Shown: piece after piece, positions 5,032 to 6,743 of the stretch
Layout of the letters: the number at the start of each line of letters is the position of its first letter
How positions within the stretch are numbered: position 1 is the stretch's first letter
Assembly (NCBI GenBank): GCA_910585565.1
Contig: CAJUFC010000099.1
Location: 1-6,743, forward strand
Reading direction: 5' to 3'
From: an uncultured Eggerthellaceae bacterium
GTDB taxonomy: Bacteria > Actinomycetota > Coriobacteriia > Coriobacteriales > Eggerthellaceae
DNA: 6,743 bases
Translations under genes and position numbers: made by a program
The notes under the pieces: model-generated
Databases searched by the model: none
Told to the model about the DNA's origin: nothing
The model's input: the letters and a program-made list of their open reading frames with translations, nothing else

Positions 5032-6743
5032 AGCGTGGCGGGCGGCTCTCTCGGCATCAACGTCGAGGTGCCCTCGACCATCGAGCAGCGGCCCGGCGTG
5101 GGCGACCCCGACCCGGGCAAGCGCCCGGGCTCGTCGGCCGTGCTGGGCGTCAACCTGCAGGTGCCCGAGGCGCCCCAGCAGACGCCGGGCGGCGACGCGG
5201 GCTCGCAGACGAGCGCGACGGGGGCGGTCTTGGGCATCAATTTGTCCGTGCCGCCGACCATCGAGCAGTCGACGGGCAGCGGCAAGGGCGGCGCATCCGC
5301 CGTCCTCGGCGTGAACCTCGCCGTGCCCGACCCCGTCAAGGACCCCGACGACCCGGACAACCCGGGCACCATCACGGGCGACAAGACGAGCGGCGCCTCC
5401 GCCGTGCTGGGCATCAATTTGAACGTGCCCTCGACGGTCGACCAAGCCGTCGGCGACGGAGGCGGCGCCAGCGCCGTCCTCGGCGTGAACCTCAAGGTGC
5501 CCGTCAGCGAGCTGGTCACGTTCTACGGCAACGGCGGCCGGGGCACGGTCAGCGTGTCGCTGGCGCCGGGCCGCGAGGTGGAGGCGCCCGACGAGGCCAG
5601 CTTCCACTGGCCGGGCCGCCACATCGTGGGCTGGTACGTGGACGCCGCGTGCACGGGCGACCCCGTCTCGTTCCCGCTGGCGGAGGACGTGCTCAAGGAA
5701 TACCGCAGCTTCTACGCCAAGTGGGAGGTCGACGACCCGCGGGCCGTCGGTGCGGTTGAGCTGCACCTGGTGGAGAGCGCGGCCAACGGCGGAAACGACA
5801 CGCTCATCAGCGAGGCCGAGCGCGAGGCTCACGGCATCGTGGGCGACGGCGGCGAGCCGGACGGCTACGTGGAGGCCGCGGATGCCGACGAGCTGGACGG
5901 CCCGGTGTACGAGGGCCGCTACTATCCCGGCGGCGACGGCACCGTGTGGCCGCTGCCCGAGGATGCGAGCGCCGCCGACCGCGAGCGCGAGGGCGCGACC
6001 CTCGAACTGCCGACGCCCGAGATGGAAGACTCTGCCGACGAGATGCGCAGCGGCTGGTTCGACGGCTGGTATAAGTCGTGTGAGCCGGCGCTCGACGCTG
6101 CCGGCAACCCCGTGCTGGAGGGCGACGCGCCGGTCTACGTCTACAGCCAGCCGGTGCAGAAGGTCAACGACCGCTGGTTCATCGACCGGTTCGAGGAGGG
6201 CGCAGGCGCCGAGGGCAACCCGGCCTATGGGCTGGTGCTGTATGCCAAGTGGAAGACTGGCCAGCGGCACTGGGTCACGTTCCATGCGGGCGAGGGCGCC
6301 TGGCCTGACGGCGACGTCGAGAAGGCCATCAAGGTGCACCGCGGCGAGGCCGTTCCTGCCGATGCCGTCAGCGCTCCCCAGCGTGAGGGCCACGCCTTCC
6401 ACTCGTGGCGCGTGGGCTCTCCCGAGGGGCCGATGTGGTCCGCCTCGTCGAAGGTCTGGCAGGACACCGAGCTCTACGCCAGCTGGTCCCGCATCGAGCA
6501 CGTGGTTGAGTTCGACTCGGCCGGCGGCTCGGCGGTGTCGCCGCGCAAGGTGCCGCACGGCGAGCCCGTGGCCGAGCCCGCTACGAGCCGCCCGGGATAC
6601 GAGCTCCTGGGCTGGTGGCTCGACGCGAACGGCGACGGCGCGATCGGCGAGGGCGAGGGGATGTACGACTTCTCGACGCCGGTGACGGCCCCCATCAGGC
6701 TCATAGCCAAGTGGCGGGAGAGGGGCCCCGACCCGGTGGTGGA
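4930..6743 (+). CDS. Exported InlB-B-repeat protein with N-terminal short-motif array (3' partial)
   Basis: The frame is open from the ATG at 4930 to the window edge (604 full codons), so the C-terminus and any cell-wall anchor are not visible. The start is supported by AGGAAG upstream and by a signal peptide (residues 1-32 or 1-34). Next comes a Gly/Pro/Ser/Asp-rich region (38-191) with six copies of the motif S-A-V-L-G-[VI]-N-L-x-V-P. Listeria-Bacteroides (InlB-B) repeats follow: 195-265 (VTFYGNGG, IVGWY, FYAKW), an enlarged unit 275-441 (WFDGWYKS, LVLYAKW), 447-519 (VTFHAGEG, AFHSW, LYASW) and 524-595 (VEFDSAGG, LLGWW, LIAKW). These repeats are known in secreted or wall-attached adhesins and form extended stalks, so the product is inferred to act outside the cell. 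It lies 186 bases after another InlB-B-repeat protein on the same strand; separate or joint transcription cannot be decided. Function beyond adhesion or scaffolding is unknown. Confidence 0.92.
   Translation, partial: MSILRTYRSALLALVAALALAFASVGIAPASAWASVAGGSLGINVEVPSTIEQRPGVGDPDPGKRPGSSAVLGVNLQVPEAPQQTPGGDAGSQTSATGAVLGINLSVPPTIEQSTGSGKGGASAVLGVNLAVPDPVKDPDDPDNPGTITGDKTSGASAVLGINLNVPSTVDQAVGDGGGASAVLGVNLKVPVSELVTFYGNGGRGTVSVSLAPGREVEAPDEASFHWPGRHIVGWYVDAACTGDPVSFPLAEDVLKEYRSFYAKWEVDDPRAVGAVELHLVESAANGGNDTLISEAEREAHGIVGDGGEPDGYVEAADADELDGPVYEGRYYPGGDGTVWPLPEDASAADREREGATLELPTPEMEDSADEMRSGWFDGWYKSCEPALDAAGNPVLEGDAPVYVYSQPVQKVNDRWFIDRFEEGAGAEGNPAYGLVLYAKWKTGQRHWVTFHAGEGAWPDGDVEKAIKVHRGEAVPADAVSAPQREGHAFHSWRVGSPEGPMWSASSKVWQDTELYASWSRIEHVVEFDSAGGSAVSPRKVPHGEPVAEPATSRPGYELLGWWLDANGDGAIGEGEGMYDFSTPVTAPIRLIAKWRERGPDPVV
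5041..5502 (+). repeat. Six-copy short-motif array, S-A-V-L-G-[VI]-N-L-x-V-P
   Basis: Six 11-residue copies are seen at 5041-5073, 5134-5166, 5221-5253, 5296-5328, 5398-5430 and 5470-5502: GGSLGINVEVP, SAVLGVNLQVP, GAVLGINLSVP, SAVLGVNLAVP, SAVLGINLNVP and SAVLGVNLKVP. Spacing between starts is 31, 29, 25, 34 and 24 residues, filled by Gly/Pro/Asp/Ser/Thr linkers. Copies 1, 3 and 5 have G-I-N and are followed by [SP]-T-[IV]-[ED]-Q; copies 2, 4 and 6 have G-V-N and different followers. The hydrophobic/polar alternation suggests short beta strands in a flexible, probably surface-exposed tether. I know of no named family with this array. Confidence 0.9.
5512..6714 (+). repeat. Listeria-Bacteroides (InlB-B) repeats of the second gene
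   Basis: Four units can be delimited: 5512-5724, 5752-6252, 6268-6486 and 6499-6714. Units 1, 3 and 4 are close to the usual length of about 70 residues and show the opening V-x-F-x-x-x-x-G, the central [GS]-W, and the closing [LF]-[YI]-A-[KS]-W. Unit 2 is about 167 residues, with a long acidic insertion before its F-D-G-W, and still closes with LVLYAKW. In unit 3 the usual Gly before the central Trp is Ser (AFHSW). Further units may follow beyond the window. Confidence 0.85.
6622..6657 (+). other. EF-hand-like calcium loop inside the last InlB-B repeat
   Basis: Residues 565-576 read DANGDGAIGEGE and match the EF-hand loop at each key position: D1, N3, D5, G6, I8 and E12. It sits directly after the LLGWW core, where canonical repeats carry a short variable loop. 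Calcium binding is inferred; the helices of a true EF-hand are not present, so at most this is a dockerin-like or calcium-loop insertion. Confidence 0.5.

Noticed and set aside
4714..5037. Similar words in the tail of the first protein (SVGPASVA) and the signal peptide of the second (SVGIAPASAWASVA)
   Set aside because: The shared DNA runs are about 10 bases each in Ala/Ser/Gly/Val codons of GC-rich DNA, which is easily chance; no longer homology surrounds them.
4786..6558. Long open frame on the - strand (590 codons)
   Set aside because: It lies opposite the second gene, which has a signal peptide, a ribosome binding site and clear repeats. The antisense product is compositionally biased and repetitive only because it mirrors the motif array.
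5025..6685. Two + strand open frames (5025-5759 and 5750-6685) inside the second gene
   Set aside because: They are Arg/Ala/Gly-rich products of other frames of the same GC-rich DNA, without signal peptide or domain. The frame starting at 4930 explains the region.

Overview
The window is GC-rich overall, strongly G/C-ending in codon choice, and carries two large genes on the + strand. Both encode extracellular repeat proteins, and both run off the window: the first lacks its 5' end and the second lacks its 3' end. BspA-type leucine-rich repeats plus Listeria-Bacteroides (InlB B-type) repeats in a high-GC genome suggest a host-associated actinobacterium of the Coriobacteriia (the Olsenella/Collinsella/Eggerthella kind). 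That placement rests on composition and protein style, not on a marker gene.

Region 1 (1-4743) is the end of a giant surface or secreted protein, with 1580 residues visible. In order it shows BspA-type leucine-rich repeats (about 172-441), a markedly AT-richer segment encoding an unrecognised Tyr-rich domain (about 430-1230), a divergent InlB-like unit, four unusually long InlB-B-like units (1351-3621), and a C-terminal beta-rich region (3622-4743) that ends without an LPxTG sorting signal or membrane helix.

Region 2 (4744-4929) is a 186-base intergenic stretch. It holds several GC-rich inverted repeats without a clear T-tract, and a Shine-Dalgarno sequence just before the next start. No convincing promoter was found.

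Region 3 (4930-6743) begins a second exported protein, with 604 codons visible. A clear Sec signal peptide is followed at once by six copies of a short motif of the form S-A-V-L-G-[VI]-N-L-x-V-P. The copies alternate between two subtypes. Then come one canonical InlB-B repeat, one enlarged unit, and two more near-canonical repeats, the last carrying an EF-hand-like loop.

The two genes look like neighbouring members of a cell-surface adhesin or host-interaction locus. The most novel elements are the six-copy motif array and its resemblance to a strand in the C-terminal region of the upstream protein. Also of interest are the compositionally foreign domain inside the first gene and the enlarged repeats. 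No RNA gene, CRISPR array, transposase, sortase or regulator is visible.
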